This document shows positions 29,284 to 37,872 of a stretch of 64,000 nt of DNA, piece by piece (the stretch's first letter is position 1; each line of letters starts with the position of its first letter). A program made the position numbers and the translations under genes. The stretch lies in contig NZ_JBJXRG010000002.1 in the NCBI RefSeq assembly GCF_046254955.1, positions 62,001 to 126,000 on the forward strand, in the 5' to 3' direction. Below the pieces are notes generated by a model. The model was given only the letters and a program-made list of their open reading frames with translations, was not told the origin of the DNA and did not search any database. The DNA is from Qipengyuania_C sp046254955. Its GTDB lineage: Bacteria; Pseudomonadota; Alphaproteobacteria; Sphingomonadales; Sphingomonadaceae.

Positions 29284-29880
29284 ACTCTCACCGATACGTG
29301 GTCACTCTTAGGTCCGAAGACCGCCAAGCGAACTTGGCATCCGATGTTTTCCCTTCTGGTCCGCCCGAAGGCTTTCCTTCCGGTTCTCTCACCGGCGCTC
29401 GCACCGGCATCCGGTTCCAGCTGCGTTTCGGTCCGTCTACTTCCAGGCCGAAGCCCTTCTATCGCGGTTTCCGTCGTCTTCCGGTTCCGAGACCGTTCCT
29501 ACCGTATGGCCGATGTCTCAAGCGGTCTGAAAGTCTTGCGACTTCGCATCCCTTCGACTTCGACCGGTCTTCCCGGCCCATGGTGGTTCAGCATTCGCGT
29601 TCTCTTCATCAACTGGCCTTGCTTGGGCAGGAGCCTTTTGCAATGCCGGTCTCCAAGACCGCGCGGACAGTAACCGCCATGTCGGTTCAGGTTTGAAAAA
29701 CAATCGCAATCAAGTCGTTAGACCGTCTTGCTATCGGTTTTCCCTCTCCGTTCCGATGAACCAAGACTGCTCCGGTTCAGCGAGTCGCGCAAGTTTTGTG
29801 AACCTCATTTTTCCACTTTCCGTCGATTCACTTGTGGACGCGAGTGGAAAACTCAACGGTTCGTCGCAAACTCTTTCAGG
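29284..29880 (-). ncRNA. Candidate structured noncoding RNA
   Basis: No minus-strand frame stays open, and the plus-strand frames give implausible proteins. The minus strand instead shows many small perfect hairpins: GCCAAG-TTCG-CTTGGC, GGTC-TTCG-GACC, GAAGTC-GCAA-GACTTTC, GAAGG-AAAG-CCTTC, CCGGT-GAGAGA-ACCGG, GGTCT-TGG-AGACC, GGGC-TTCG-GCCT, and at the 5' side a 9-bp inverted repeat TTTTCCACT/AGTGGAAAA (29843-29851 with 29809-29817). UUCG and GNRA loops and the terminator at 29251 support an RNA. A 25-codon frame at about 29731-29808 could be a leader peptide. The 5' end is uncertain, and transcription could also continue from argG. I found no RNase P or tmRNA landmarks. Confidence 0.5.
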
Positions 29881-29904
29881 CGGCGCAGAAGGGGGTTCGC
29901 AATC

Positions 29905-31134
29905 CTAGCGATCGCGCTGCGCAAGCAAGCGGAGTCGCAATGCGTTTAGCTTGATGAATCCTTCGGCATCCTGCTGGTCGTAGGCTCCAGCATCGTCTTC
30001 GAAGGTGACGTGCTGTTCGGAATAAAGCGAATTGGCGGACTTGCGGCCGACAACGCTGGCGCTTCCCTTGTAGAGTTTGAGGCGGACGGTCCCGCCGACC
30101 TTTTCCTGGCTGTGATCGATTGCTGCCTGAAGCATCTCGCGTTCGGGAGCGAACCAGAACCCGTTGTAAATGAGCTCGGCGTATTTCGGCATGAGCTCGT
30201 CCTTGAGATGTGCCGCACCGCGATCCAGCGTGATCTGTTCGATCCCGCGATGGGCCCGGGCGTAGATCTCACCGCCCGGTGTCTCATACATCCCGCGCGA
30301 CTTCATGCCCACGAAACGGTTCTCGACGAGGTCAAGCCGGCCGATCCCGTGCTTGCGGCCCAGATCGTTGAGCGCTTCGAGCAAGGTGGCCGGCGACATT
30401 GCCTCACCATTGAGGGCAACGCCGTCGCCGCGTTCGAAATCCACCGTGATGTATTCCGGTTCGTTGGGTGCATCTTCGGGGTTGTCGGTGCGCGAATAGA
30501 CGTAGTCGGGTGTTTCTTCCCACGGGTCCTCGAGCACTTTGCCTTCGGAAGAGGTGTGCAGCAGGTTCGCATCGGTCGAGAACGGGCTTTCGCCGCGCTT
30601 GTCCTTCGGCACCTGGATCTGGTGCTTCTCGGCGAACTCGATCAGCGCGGTTCGGCTGGTGAGATCCCACTCGCGCCAAGGAGCAATCACTTTGATATCG
30701 GGATCGAGCGCATAGGCTGAGAGCTCGAAGCGCACCTGGTCATTGCCCTTGCCGGTCGCACCATGCGCGATGGCATCGGCGCCTGTCTCGCGCGCAATCT
30801 CGATCAGCCGCTTGGAAATCAGCGGGCGCGCGATCGACGTGCCGAGCAGGTAATCACCTTCATAGCGGGCATTGGCGCGCATCATCGGGAAGACGAAGTC
30901 GCGCACGAATTCCTCGCGCAGGTCGTCGATGTAGATGTGCTCGTCCGGAATTCCGAGGAGCTCGGCCTTCTTGCGCGCCGGCTCCAGCTCTTCTCCCTGG
31001 CCAAGATCGGCGGTGAAGGTCACCACTTCGCATCGGTAGGCTTCCTGCAGCCACTTGAGGATGACGCTGGTATCGAGCCCGCCTGAATAGGCGAGGACGA
31101 CCTTCTTCACATCACCTTGCTTGCTTGCAGACAT
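29905..31134 (-). CDS. argG: Argininosuccinate synthase
   Basis: A 409-residue enzyme joining citrulline and aspartate with ATP in arginine synthesis. The ATP-binding PP-loop is AYSGGLDTSVILKWL near residue 14; the signatures GATGKGNDQVRFE and SPFSTDANLLHTSSEG are present. The start at 31134 (MSASKQGDVKKVVLAYSGG) fits the family; upstream in-frame sequence to 31338 is Pro/Ser-rich and not homologous in character. The stop is followed on the same strand by the structured-RNA candidate. Confidence 0.97.
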   Translation of the reverse strand: MSASKQGDVKKVVLAYSGGLDTSVILKWLQEAYRCEVVTFTADLGQGEELEPARKKAELLGIPDEHIYIDDLREEFVRDFVFPMMRANARYEGDYLLGTSIARPLISKRLIEIARETGADAIAHGATGKGNDQVRFELSAYALDPDIKVIAPWREWDLTSRTALIEFAEKHQIQVPKDKRGESPFSTDANLLHTSSEGKVLEDPWEETPDYVYSRTDNPEDAPNEPEYITVDFERGDGVALNGEAMSPATLLEALNDLGRKHGIGRLDLVENRFVGMKSRGMYETPGGEIYARAHRGIEQITLDRGAAHLKDELMPKYAELIYNGFWFAPEREMLQAAIDHSQEKVGGTVRLKLYKGSASVVGRKSANSLYSEQHVTFEDDAGAYDQQDAEGFIKLNALRLRLLAQRDR

Positions 31135-31292
31135 CTGGCATACCTTTGTGTTGTCGACGCGCGCGCCGCTACCAGCGTCCAGAGGCGGCGGCAACTGCGA
31201 TCCGCTATGGAGGAGCGAAGTTGGGGTTTGCGATCCGCTTGGAAAATGGACTTCTGTGGCCCTATATCGCCTGACGGAAGGAGAGGGCGGGG

Positions 31293-32618
31293 ATGGCGAG
31301 CATGTGGTCGATTGCACGCGAGATGGCGGAAAAGGCACCGCCTGAGCGCAACCGCTGGATCGATTTCCTCCGTGCGCTTTCGATCATGGCGGTGGTGATC
31401 GGCCATTGGCTGGTGGCTGCGCCATACATTGACGCCAGCGGCGAAGTGCAGGGCGGGCACCTGCTGGGCATCATTCCATGGACCCAATGGCTCACCTGGG
31501 GTTTCCAGGTCATGCCGATCTTTTTCCTGGTCGGTGGGTTTTCCAACGGGGTGAGCTGGGCCGCACAGGTGCGCGATGGAGGCAGGTACTCGGATTGGTT
31601 TGCGAGCCGAGTCCAGCGGCTGATCAATCCGGTGTTCCCGGTTCTCCTCGCCTGGGCCGTTTTTGCGTTCTTCGGGACGCAGTTGGGTCTCGAACGCGAT
31701 GTGGTCAGCATGGCGACACAACTGGCGCTGATCCCGGTGTGGTTCCTTGCCGTTTACCTGCTGGTGACCGCGCTAGTGCCGCTGACATGGCGCGCATGGC
31801 AGCGCTTCGGCTGGGCGAGCTTCGGCGCGCTGGTGCTGGCCGCGATAGCTGTCGACTGGCTGACGCTTGCGCAAGGCGTACCTTATGTAAACTGGCTCAA
31901 TTTCCTTTTCGTATGGGTCAGCATCCACCAGCTGGGTTACGCCTGGCAGCAGGGCCGGTCGCATGGATTGGCCGCGATGGCGCTGTTCCTTGTAGGGCTT
32001 GCTACGCTTTTCGCACTGACAGTCTTCGGTCCCTACCCCGTGGCGATGATTGGCGTGCCCGGGGCAGAGCTGACCAACTCGATGCCGCCGACGATTGCGC
32101 TGCTCGCGCTGGGCGTGATGCAGGCCGGGCTGGTGATCCTCCTGCAGAAATCCGGACGCAGGATGCTCGAAAGCCCGAAGATTTGGACCGCGACCGTATT
32201 GCTCAACGGCATGATCATGAGCGTCTACCTGTGGCACCTTACCGCCTTCGTGCTGGTGATGGTGGCGGCATGGATGCTGGGCGGGATTGGCCTTCATGCT
32301 GATCCGGGGAGCGCCGGGTGGTGGCTCGCGCGCCCGATCTGGTTCGCACTCTATATCGCGGTGTTGCTTCCGCTCGTGGCGCTGTTCAGCCGCTGGGAGC
32401 GCGGTTTCGGTCCGGCGCGCGATGGTCGCCCGGTGCCTCAATGGCGGCTGGTGACGGGATTGTTGCTGATCTGCTTGGGCCTTGCCATGACGGCTGCCAT
32501 CAGCATCGCCAGCCCGCTAGGCTGGACCGGGGTGAGGATCTGGGTTGTGGCGCTGCCATTCGTGGGCGCGGCGCTGGTTGGCTTTGGCCCGGTGTATCGG
32601 ATGGTGAAGAAGGCTTAG
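31293..32618 (+). CDS. Acyltransferase 3 family membrane protein
   Basis: A 441-residue protein with about ten membrane helices. Near the N-terminus RNRWIDFLRALSIMAVVIGHWLV carries the Arg and the catalytic-type His of acyltransferase-3 proteins, and MPIFFLVGGFSNGVSW follows as in the family. Such enzymes O-acylate sugars or lipids in the envelope. The acceptor is unknown. A purine-rich run (GGAAGGAGAGGGCGGGG) precedes the ATG. The next gene starts 10 nt after its stop and is probably co-transcribed. Confidence 0.87.
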   Translation: MASMWSIAREMAEKAPPERNRWIDFLRALSIMAVVIGHWLVAAPYIDASGEVQGGHLLGIIPWTQWLTWGFQVMPIFFLVGGFSNGVSWAAQVRDGGRYSDWFASRVQRLINPVFPVLLAWAVFAFFGTQLGLERDVVSMATQLALIPVWFLAVYLLVTALVPLTWRAWQRFGWASFGALVLAAIAVDWLTLAQGVPYVNWLNFLFVWVSIHQLGYAWQQGRSHGLAAMALFLVGLATLFALTVFGPYPVAMIGVPGAELTNSMPPTIALLALGVMQAGLVILLQKSGRRMLESPKIWTATVLLNGMIMSVYLWHLTAFVLVMVAAWMLGGIGLHADPGSAGWWLARPIWFALYIAVLLPLVALFSRWERGFGPARDGRPVPQWRLVTGLLLICLGLAMTAAISIASPLGWTGVRIWVVALPFVGAALVGFGPVYRMVKKA

Positions 32619-32628
32619 GGAGGGCAAG

Positions 32629-33690
32629 ATGCTGAAAAAGGTTTTGATCGTATTGGCGGTGCTCGTCACGGCTGGGGCAGTATTTGCCTTTGCAATCACG
32701 CGCGACGGCGATGTTACGACACCCCAAGGCGAGGGCACAGTTTCGATAGCATCGGGCGACTTCGAGGGTTTCTCGCTTCCCGAATATGCGGCTTCGTTCG
32801 TCAACGATGACTATAAGAGCTACTTCGTCGAGGTCGAACCAGGCATCAAGATTCATGTCTTGGAGGTCGGCGAGGGATTCACGGTCTACATGCAGCACGG
32901 GAACCCGACATCTGGCTTCCTCTACCGCAAGGTTGCGGCGGAATTGCCCAAGGATCAACTGCGGCTTGTCATGCCGACGATGGTCGGGCTGGGCTATTCG
33001 AGCAAAGTTTCGGCGGATCAGCATACGCTCGAAAATCACATGCGCTGGATGACAGCTGCGCTGGAGCAAATCGGTGTCACCGAGGCCGTCTATGTGGGCC
33101 AGGATTGGGGCGGTCCGGTGGGCATGGGAGCGATGGCGCGATCACCCGGTGTGCTTAAGGGGGCAGTGGTGATGAATACCGGCTTCACTGCGCCGCGCGA
33201 AGCGCGCGACCTGTCCGAGGCGCACGCGATGGTCAAAACTCCGGTAGTCGGTGAGATGGCTTTGGAAGTATTTGGCTCGATCTTCGATCGCCTCCCCGGC
33301 GCACAAGGCGATCCAACGTCGATGCCGTCAGCCGTGCTCGATCTTTATGGGAAGCCCGTAACCGAAAGCGGCAATGCCAAGGCTCCTGTCGCTCTCATGA
33401 GGATGGTCCCCGATAGTCCGGATCATCCCAGCGCCGAGCAAATGCGCGAAATCGAGGCCTATGTCGCCACGCTCGACATTCCAGTCGAGCTGGTCTGGGG
33501 AATGAATGATCCGATCCTCGGGCCGGGTTTGGCGACGATGCAAGCCAACTTCCCGAAAGCTCCGGTGACAGAGACTGAAGCAGGCCACTTCCTGCAGGAG
33601 GAGGTCCCGGAAGAAATCGCGGCGGCAATCCTACGCGTAGTTGATCGCGTTCAGGGTGCGGACGCAGGAAGGGTGGATTCGGACGACTAG
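32629..33690 (+). CDS. Membrane-anchored haloalkane-dehalogenase-like hydrolase
   Basis: A 353-residue alpha/beta-hydrolase with an N-terminal hydrophobic segment (residues 5-23) that is a signal or anchor. The core resembles haloalkane dehalogenases: the oxyanion/halide motif QHGNPTSGFLYRKV, nucleophile Asp in VGQDWGGPVG (with the adjacent Trp), an acidic residue in LVWGMNDPILG and the catalytic His in EAGHFLQEE. Most known dehalogenases are cytoplasmic, so the anchor is unusual. Epoxide hydrolase-type activity cannot be excluded. It follows the acyltransferase by 10 nt. Confidence 0.82.
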   Translation: MLKKVLIVLAVLVTAGAVFAFAITRDGDVTTPQGEGTVSIASGDFEGFSLPEYAASFVNDDYKSYFVEVEPGIKIHVLEVGEGFTVYMQHGNPTSGFLYRKVAAELPKDQLRLVMPTMVGLGYSSKVSADQHTLENHMRWMTAALEQIGVTEAVYVGQDWGGPVGMGAMARSPGVLKGAVVMNTGFTAPREARDLSEAHAMVKTPVVGEMALEVFGSIFDRLPGAQGDPTSMPSAVLDLYGKPVTESGNAKAPVALMRMVPDSPDHPSAEQMREIEAYVATLDIPVELVWGMNDPILGPGLATMQANFPKAPVTETEAGHFLQEEVPEEIAAAILRVVDRVQGADAGRVDSDD

Positions 33691-33703
33691 CTAAGCCCTG
33701 TCC

Positions 33704-35014
33704 CTACTCCGCTGCTTCCTTGAGGCCAGGATCAAAACGCCAACTGGGCACTTCGCCTTTCTCGCGCAGGCGGGCACTTTCCTCGTGGATGTACTCGCGC
33801 GTCATGGGGATAGCATCGCGGTTCTTCACATATTGGAGCTGCCAGTTGACCATCGTGCCGTTGCGGAAGCTTTGCTCGGCCCCGGCAAGGTAGAATAGCC
33901 ACATGCGATAGAAGGTCTCGTCATACATCTCCGTGATTTCCTCACGGTGCATGACGGTGCGGTTGTACCATTCTTCCAGCGTGTGTGAATAATGGAATCG
34001 CATCGCTTCGACATCGGTGACTTGCCAGCCGAACTTCTCGCTCTGCGTCACCAGTTCGGAAAGGGCAGGGATGTATCCGCCGGGAAAGATGTACTTGCGG
34101 GTCCAGGCGTCGGTGAAGCCCGGAGGGCCCGAGCGGCCGCAGCAATGGCTGATCATCACTCCGTCAGGAGCGAGCAGGCGGTTGGTATGTTCGAAGAATT
34201 GCGGGTAGTGGATCGTGCCGACGTGTTCGAGCAGGCCGACGCTTGAGATGCGATCGAATGTGCCGGTGACGTCGCGGTAATCCATCAGTTCGAACTTAAC
34301 CTTGTCAGACACGCCGAGTTCTGCCGCGCGCTCGTTAGAGAAGGCAATCTGGTCGGGAGCCAGCGCGACGCCGGTCACCTCCACATCGTACATCTTGTTG
34401 AGATAAAGCGCGAAACCGCCCCAGCCACAGCCGATATCGAGCACCTTCATGCCCGGCTTGAGGTGCATCTTGGCGGCGAGATGCGCCTTCTTGTCCATCT
34501 GCGCCTTTTCGAGCGAGGTATTGAACGGATCCTCGCGGTAGTACGCCATCGTGTATTGGCGATCTTCGTCGAGGAAGCGTTCGTAGAGCTCGCGGGTAAG
34601 GTTGTAGGTGTGTTCGGCATTCTTGCGCGCCGACCCACGCAAATTGATCCCGTCGAACTTCGCAATGGTCCGCTGGAGGCCCTTGCGCAGCTTGCTCTTC
34701 GGCTTGAGCGAGGCTTCACCCATCCGCTTGGCATTCATCGTCACCAGCAGGATCATGTCGCGGATATCGTGTGGTTCCTCGACCACCAGCCAGCCCCACA
34801 TGAACGCTTCGCCTGCACCCATTTGCGGATAGCGCACGATATGGTTGGCGGCCTTCTTGCTGGTCAGCTTGATGCGGATCGGGCCGGGCCTGCCGCCCAC
34901 TTCGGGCGGATATTCGCCGCCCGGACCATAGGTATATTCCTTGCCGTCATAGTTGGTAACGATCAGCTGGCCTTTCTTGATGGCCTTGCCGAGAAACTTA
35001 TCGAGTAGATACAT
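33704..35014 (-). CDS. cfa: Cyclopropane-fatty-acyl-phospholipid synthase family protein
   Basis: A 436-residue protein. The C-terminal half contains the SAM-binding motif VLDIGCGWGGFALYL (about 190-204) and conserved blocks (SSVGLLEHVG, YIFPGGYIPALSE) of mycolic acid/CFA synthases. The N-terminal 150 residues form the usual lipid-binding domain. It transfers a methylene from SAM to unsaturated acyl chains of membrane lipids. Length is slightly above the E. coli enzyme (about 380). It is convergent with the hydrolase gene, with 13 nt between. Confidence 0.92.
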   Translation of the reverse strand: MYLLDKFLGKAIKKGQLIVTNYDGKEYTYGPGGEYPPEVGGRPGPIRIKLTSKKAANHIVRYPQMGAGEAFMWGWLVVEEPHDIRDMILLVTMNAKRMGEASLKPKSKLRKGLQRTIAKFDGINLRGSARKNAEHTYNLTRELYERFLDEDRQYTMAYYREDPFNTSLEKAQMDKKAHLAAKMHLKPGMKVLDIGCGWGGFALYLNKMYDVEVTGVALAPDQIAFSNERAAELGVSDKVKFELMDYRDVTGTFDRISSVGLLEHVGTIHYPQFFEHTNRLLAPDGVMISHCCGRSGPPGFTDAWTRKYIFPGGYIPALSELVTQSEKFGWQVTDVEAMRFHYSHTLEEWYNRTVMHREEITEMYDETFYRMWLFYLAGAEQSFRNGTMVNWQLQYVKNRDAIPMTREYIHEESARLREKGEVPSWRFDPGLKEAAE

Positions 35015-35091
35015 GCGGGTTTATCCCCTCCGACCCCATTTGCTGACAGACTGCGTTGGCGAGGCTAAAGTGTCAATCGGAAGGAGGCGAA

Positions 35092-35529
35092 ATGTCTGAA
35101 GCGAAAACGCAAATTACAGCAGTCGATCCGGCCGCCTTTATCGATGCAGTCGAGCCTGAAGCCAAGCGCGACGATGCCAAGGTGCTGGATGCCATGTTCC
35201 GCCGCATCACGGGCGAAAAGCCGAAGATGTGGGGCAAGTCGATCATTGGCTACGGGGATTATCACACCACATACGACAGTGGGCGCAAGGTGCACTGGCT
35301 GCGCACCGGATTCTCGCCGCGCAAGACCAAGCATTCGCTTTATCTGATGGGAGGATATTGCGATCCTGTGACGGGCGAGAAGCACGGCGATGCGCTGAAG
35401 CGGCTCGGAAAGCATTCAAGGGGCAAAAGCTGCCTCTATATCAACAAGCTTGCGGATGTTGATCTGGAAATCCTCGAAGAGATGATCCGCAACGACTGGA
35501 ACGAGATGAACCGGCGGTATCCCGATTGA
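35092..35529 (+). CDS. DUF1801-domain protein
   Basis: A 145-residue soluble protein. The start at 35092 has AAGGAGG directly upstream; an in-frame ATG at 35056 lacks one. The blocks MWGKSIIGYGDYHTTYDSGRK, TGFSPRKTKHSLYLMGGY and LGKHSRGKSCLYINKLADVDL match the DUF1801 (YdhG-like) family. Its biochemical role is not established. Confidence 0.87.
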   Translation: MSEAKTQITAVDPAAFIDAVEPEAKRDDAKVLDAMFRRITGEKPKMWGKSIIGYGDYHTTYDSGRKVHWLRTGFSPRKTKHSLYLMGGYCDPVTGEKHGDALKRLGKHSRGKSCLYINKLADVDLEILEEMIRNDWNEMNRRYPD

Positions 35530-35530
35530 T

Positions 35531-35601
35531 TTCCTGCGGAGGCAGGAATCTCAGTCAATCTGGCGTTTCACTGGTCGTCTGAGAACCCGGCCTTCGCCGG
35601 G
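35531..35601. other. Two adjacent hairpins between convergent genes
   Basis: TTCCTGC-GGAG-GCAGGAA (35531-35548) and CCCGGC-CTTC-GCCGGG (35586-35601) lie between the convergent DUF1801 and molybdoprotein genes. Neither is followed by a clear T-tract on either strand. They may aid termination or belong to a dispersed palindromic repeat. Confidence 0.5.
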
Positions 35602-35613
35602 ATTCAAACGGAA

Positions 35614-36351
35614 CTAGATCCCCGCGTACCACTGGTAGTCATATCGATCTTCCCAATACCCGCCTTTGCCTTCGCCGATGTCGTCAAGGCTGGCGACAGC
35701 TTCGATCCCCGTGAGATACTTGGCGTGCTTGTAGCCGAGCTGCCGCTCGACCCTGAGGCGCAGCGGCGCGCCGTTCTTTTCCGGGATTGGCTCGCCATTG
35801 AGCATATGGGCGATGATCGTTTGCGGATGGAAGGCATCGTCCAGATCGATGCTCTCGTAATACTTCGAGCCGCCCAATGTGTCGGCGCAATGGAAGACGA
35901 TATACTTGGCTTCGGGCTTGAGCTGCGCGGCTTCGAGCAGCAGGCCGAGCTGCGGCCCTGTCCACTCGCCGATCGCGCTCCAACCCTCAACGCAGTCATG
36001 CCGTGTGATCTGGGTCCGTTGAGGTAGCTTGCGGATATTCTCCATTTTAAGCGCCATCGGCTCTTCGACGAGACCGGTTATGGTCAATTCCCAGTCGGGG
36101 AATCCATTCGCCAGCTGCGCCTTGTAAGCGGGCTCATCAATCTCGCGCGTGCCATTGCCGCGAAAGTCGGGCGAGATATCCGCCTTCGAATATTCCGGAG
36201 CCAGTGCGTCGCCTCGCAAAGCCTTATGTGTCGCCTCGTTCCAGCTCTCGGCGGCAGCCAAGAGCCGTTCGCCGGGGCCGGTGCCGGCAATCTTGGAGCA
36301 GCCGGCGGCAATAAATGCCGCCGCTCCTGCAAGCATCGTGCGGCGCTTCAT
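35614..36351 (-). CDS. Sulfite-oxidase-fold molybdopterin oxidoreductase
   Basis: A 245-residue protein with a twin-arginine-type signal (MKRRTMLAGAAAFIAAGC) that also has a lipobox-like Cys18. The core matches sulfite oxidase/MsrP-like enzymes: RHDCVEGWSAIGEWTG supplies the Mo-binding Cys, and DDAFHPQTIIAHMLNGEPIPEKNGAPLRLRVERQLGYKHAKYL is the usual C-terminal block. It overlaps the stop of the cytochrome b561 gene by 4 nt (ATGA), so the pair resembles an MsrP/MsrQ-like or sulfite-oxidising unit. The physiological substrate is not known. The start at 36351 was chosen from this overlap. Confidence 0.88.
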   Translation of the reverse strand: MKRRTMLAGAAAFIAAGCSKIAGTGPGERLLAAAESWNEATHKALRGDALAPEYSKADISPDFRGNGTREIDEPAYKAQLANGFPDWELTITGLVEEPMALKMENIRKLPQRTQITRHDCVEGWSAIGEWTGPQLGLLLEAAQLKPEAKYIVFHCADTLGGSKYYESIDLDDAFHPQTIIAHMLNGEPIPEKNGAPLRLRVERQLGYKHAKYLTGIEAVASLDDIGEGKGGYWEDRYDYQWYAGI

Positions 36352-37004
36352 GGGCGCTCTCCCGTGATCATTCCCCGGATCTGCTTCAGCGGCCCGGTCA
36401 CGATGATCAGTGCGATGTGGATCAGGAAGAAGCCGAAAGTCAGTGCGGCGAAAATGAAGTGCAGCGAGCGGGCGCTTTGCCGACCGCCCAGCAGGTCGAC
36501 CATCCAAGGCGCAACCGGTTCGATGCCGGGGCTCATCGCTAGGCCAGTGAAGATCATCATCGGAAGCATCACGCCGTAAACCGCACCATAGGCCAGCTTC
36601 TGGAGGAAATTGTAGCCGGAGCCGTGATCGAAATCGAACTTGAGGTGCGAGATCACGTCCGCCTTTATCGCGTTCCAGCTCCATTCCTTGCGGGTGGTGG
36701 CAACATTTCTTGCGAAGTGGCGGTTCACCAGCATCGCGATCCAGATAGCGAGCAGTGCGAGGGCAAAGGGCCATGCGGCGAGGAAATGCCAGCTGCGCGC
36801 CTGCGGGAGGCTGTAATAATCCGGGATGGTCATCCAGCCCGGGAATCGCGGTACATGCAGCCAGGCCTGCGAAGGATCGAAGCCCCAATCACCCCAGTAG
36901 AGCCGCCGATGGGCATTGGAGATGTTCAAACCGCTCATCAGCAGGATGATCAGGCAGATCAGGTTTACCCAATGCCATAAGCGAGTGGTAAGGGCATGTC
37001 GCAT
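36348..37004 (-). CDS. Cytochrome b561-domain membrane protein
   Basis: A 218-residue protein with four to five membrane helices and conserved His residues suited to heme ligation (H11 in LWHWVNL, H in SWHFLAAW, and two His in SLHFIFAALTFGFFLIHI). It is the likely electron partner in the membrane for the adjacent molybdoprotein. The ATG overlaps the stop of the SDR gene, and its own stop overlaps the molybdoprotein start, so all three form one operon. Confidence 0.88.
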   Translation of the reverse strand: MRHALTTRLWHWVNLICLIILLMSGLNISNAHRRLYWGDWGFDPSQAWLHVPRFPGWMTIPDYYSLPQARSWHFLAAWPFALALLAIWIAMLVNRHFARNVATTRKEWSWNAIKADVISHLKFDFDHGSGYNFLQKLAYGAVYGVMLPMMIFTGLAMSPGIEPVAPWMVDLLGGRQSARSLHFIFAALTFGFFLIHIALIIVTGPLKQIRGMITGERP

Positions 37005-37789
37005 CAGGCTCGCGCTCCTTCCGGAACCATTTCTCGGGCAAGGTAGATGATATCGCGCGGTTGATTGAGCAGGTGCTGGCCGCTGTCGATGAACAATGTC
37101 TGCCCGCTTGCGAGCTGTCCGTCGGCAAGGAATAGGCAGGCGTCTGCAATCTCTGTCGCAGAGGTCTTGCGTTTCAGAAGATTGAGCCGGTGGCTCACCT
37201 CGGTTTCCTCGGCAGTCTGATCGTGGCTCGGGAGGATTGCGCCAGGGGCGAGGGCATATATCCGGTCGGCTTTGTCCCCAGCGCCCATTGCGAACATCGG
37301 CACGCTTGCAGCCATGGCATGCTTGCTGATGCTGTAGCTGAAAAAATCGGGATTGGGGTTCTCCAGCTTCTGGTCGGTAAACTGGATTACGCGCTTGCCG
37401 GTAGGCGCATTGGCATGGGCGAGATAGGCTTGCGCCATCATGGTGGGTGTCCGCGCGTTGATGATGTTCGCTTTACGATACGTCCGCCAATCGAGCCCGG
37501 TTACATCGTCAGGCTCGAACACGGCCGCAGAGTTTATCAGGGCGCGCCAGTTGGGAAGCCGTGAGGCAAGCGATTTTACCATCGAAACGGCGCCATCGCT
37601 GTCGATCAAGTCGCAATGGATTGCCTCAGCCGAGGGCAGCTCTTCTGCCAGTTTCTCGGCTTCTTCGGCAGAGCGGCCATAATGGATCACCACATGCCAT
37701 CCAGCCTCGGCAAAGGCTCGCGACAAGACCGCCCCGATGCGCTTGGCACCTCCGGTCACAAGGACGGCAGGCAAGGACAGATCAGGCAT
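37004..37789 (-). CDS. Short-chain dehydrogenase/reductase
   Basis: A 261-residue classical SDR. The cofactor motif is TGGAKRIG (about 12-19), NSAAVF follows near residue 87, and the catalytic Tyr-x-x-x-Lys is in FSYSISKHA. The TGxxxRIG form and short length resemble pteridine/dihydromonapterin reductases (FolM/PTR1), which would fit a link with the molybdopterin enzyme downstream, but this is only inference. It is first in a three-gene operon. Confidence 0.87.
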   Translation of the reverse strand: MPDLSLPAVLVTGGAKRIGAVLSRAFAEAGWHVVIHYGRSAEEAEKLAEELPSAEAIHCDLIDSDGAVSMVKSLASRLPNWRALINSAAVFEPDDVTGLDWRTYRKANIINARTPTMMAQAYLAHANAPTGKRVIQFTDQKLENPNPDFFSYSISKHAMAASVPMFAMGAGDKADRIYALAPGAILPSHDQTAEETEVSHRLNLLKRKTSATEIADACLFLADGQLASGQTLFIDSGQHLLNQPRDIIYLAREMVPEGARA

Positions 37790-37872
37790 CGAGTTTTGCT
37801 ACTGGCATTGATAGCAATTCAGCATATTGCGAGCGCGAGGGGAAGGGCAGGATGCCCGCGGAGGATAAGTAG

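Noticed and set aside
29019..29696. Two long plus-strand frames (29019-29696 and 29209-29673)
   Set aside because: They overlap each other in different frames, lack ribosome sites, and give Pro/Arg/Ser-rich sequences without domain features; the hairpins and terminator on the other strand explain the region better.
29284..29880. RNase P RNA, tmRNA, 6S or SRP RNA
   Set aside because: Conserved landmarks (for example GAGGAAAGUCCGGGC of RNase P, or a tmRNA tag and acceptor arm) were not found on either strand.
35531..35601. Rho-independent terminator for one of the convergent genes
   Set aside because: Two good stems are present, but neither has a T-tract in either direction, so I list them only as hairpins.
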